NCBI GenBank assembly: GCA_002314945.1
Contig: DCHV01000062.1
Location: forward strand, 1 to 22,773
Direction of reading: 5' to 3'
Source: Prevotellaceae bacterium UBA1743
Lineage (GTDB): Bacteria; Bacteroidota; Bacteroidia; Bacteroidales; Bacteroidaceae
DNA: 22,773 bases
Part shown: piece by piece, positions 22,601 through 22,773 of the stretch
How the letters are laid out: each line of letters begins with the position of its first letter
Position numbering within the stretch: position 1 is the stretch's first letter
Made by a program: the position numbers and the translations under genes
Notes under the pieces: model-generated
Told to the model about the DNA's origin: nothing
What the model saw: only the letters and a program-made list of their open reading frames with translations
The model's database searches: none

Positions 22601-22773
22601 TTATTCCACGCGGAAGGCGACTGCAAGTTTCAGGTTGGCATTCTGGGGATAGACGATTTCCAGGGCATCGTCAGTTTGATGCCAATTCAGTTTCCCTTTG
22701 TATCCGAGCAGAGAGACCTTCTTCGGTTGGGATAGGAGATTCGCTTTACGTCCCATGTGCTTGATGCGCACCA
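22601..22773 (-). CDS. C-terminal end of a GH29-like alpha-L-fucosidase, partial
   Basis: Only the last 56 codons are inside the window; the gene continues beyond the right edge. The translation contains KKVSLLGYKGKLNWHQTD, then ALEIVYPQNANLKLAVAFRVE and a TAA stop at 22603-22601. The pattern of a hydrophobic strand, LLG, a basic Leu/Trp segment, and a final Ala/Phe strand resembles the C-terminal beta-sandwich of Bacteroidetes GH29 alpha-L-fucosidases. With so little sequence, other glycosidases with a similar C-terminal domain remain possible. It converges on the C26 gene with only 14 bases between the stops. Confidence 0.55.
   Translation of the reverse strand, partial: VRIKHMGRKANLLSQPKKVSLLGYKGKLNWHQTDDALEIVYPQNANLKLAVAFRVE

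Overview
This window looks like chromosomal DNA of a Bacteroidales bacterium, most likely a Prevotella-like Prevotellaceae member. The basis is the set of lineage-typical families (DUF4290, DUF4250, a 'smalltalk' peptide, a MurA with Asp in place of the catalytic Cys), several TAnnTTTG-type -7 boxes, weak use of Shine-Dalgarno sites, and the gene order. No rRNA, tRNA, CRISPR array, transposase or phage integrase was seen. The genus is inferred, not shown.

Left end (1-1450): about 480 bases without a convincing gene, carrying short AT-rich repeats. Then come three small forward genes of unknown role: a 168-residue protein with a Gly/Ser/Thr repeat tail, a 58-residue two-helix membrane protein, and a 32-residue smalltalk-like peptide. 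Hairpins follow the first and the third. murF (forward) comes next with its own promoter, and its 3' end overlaps the end of the large reverse-strand operon.

Reverse strand (19203 down to 2801): fourteen tightly packed genes, many overlapping by 4 to 7 bases: tsaB, DUF4290, murA, rimM, dxr, rseP, DUF4250, a large MscS-family channel, menF, menD, menB, menC, a beta-helix/PDZ lipoprotein, and menE. This combines tRNA t6A modification, peptidoglycan precursor synthesis, ribosome maturation, the isoprenoid (MEP) pathway, site-2 proteolysis, osmotic protection and the classical o-succinylbenzoate branch of menaquinone synthesis. The odd member is the 805-residue lipoprotein between menC and menE, joined to both by ATGA overlaps. 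I consider it the most interesting object here.

Forward strand (19293-22586): yicC, gmk, nadD, ispF and an exported class I glutamine amidotransferase-like (peptidase C26) protein form a second compact operon. It starts from a 90-base divergent promoter region shared with tsaB. The two operons together hold two MEP-pathway enzymes (Dxr and IspF), which feed isoprenoid units to menaquinone and to the undecaprenyl carrier used with MurA and MurF products. The last 173 bases hold the C-terminal end of a reverse-strand gene resembling a GH29 alpha-L-fucosidase.
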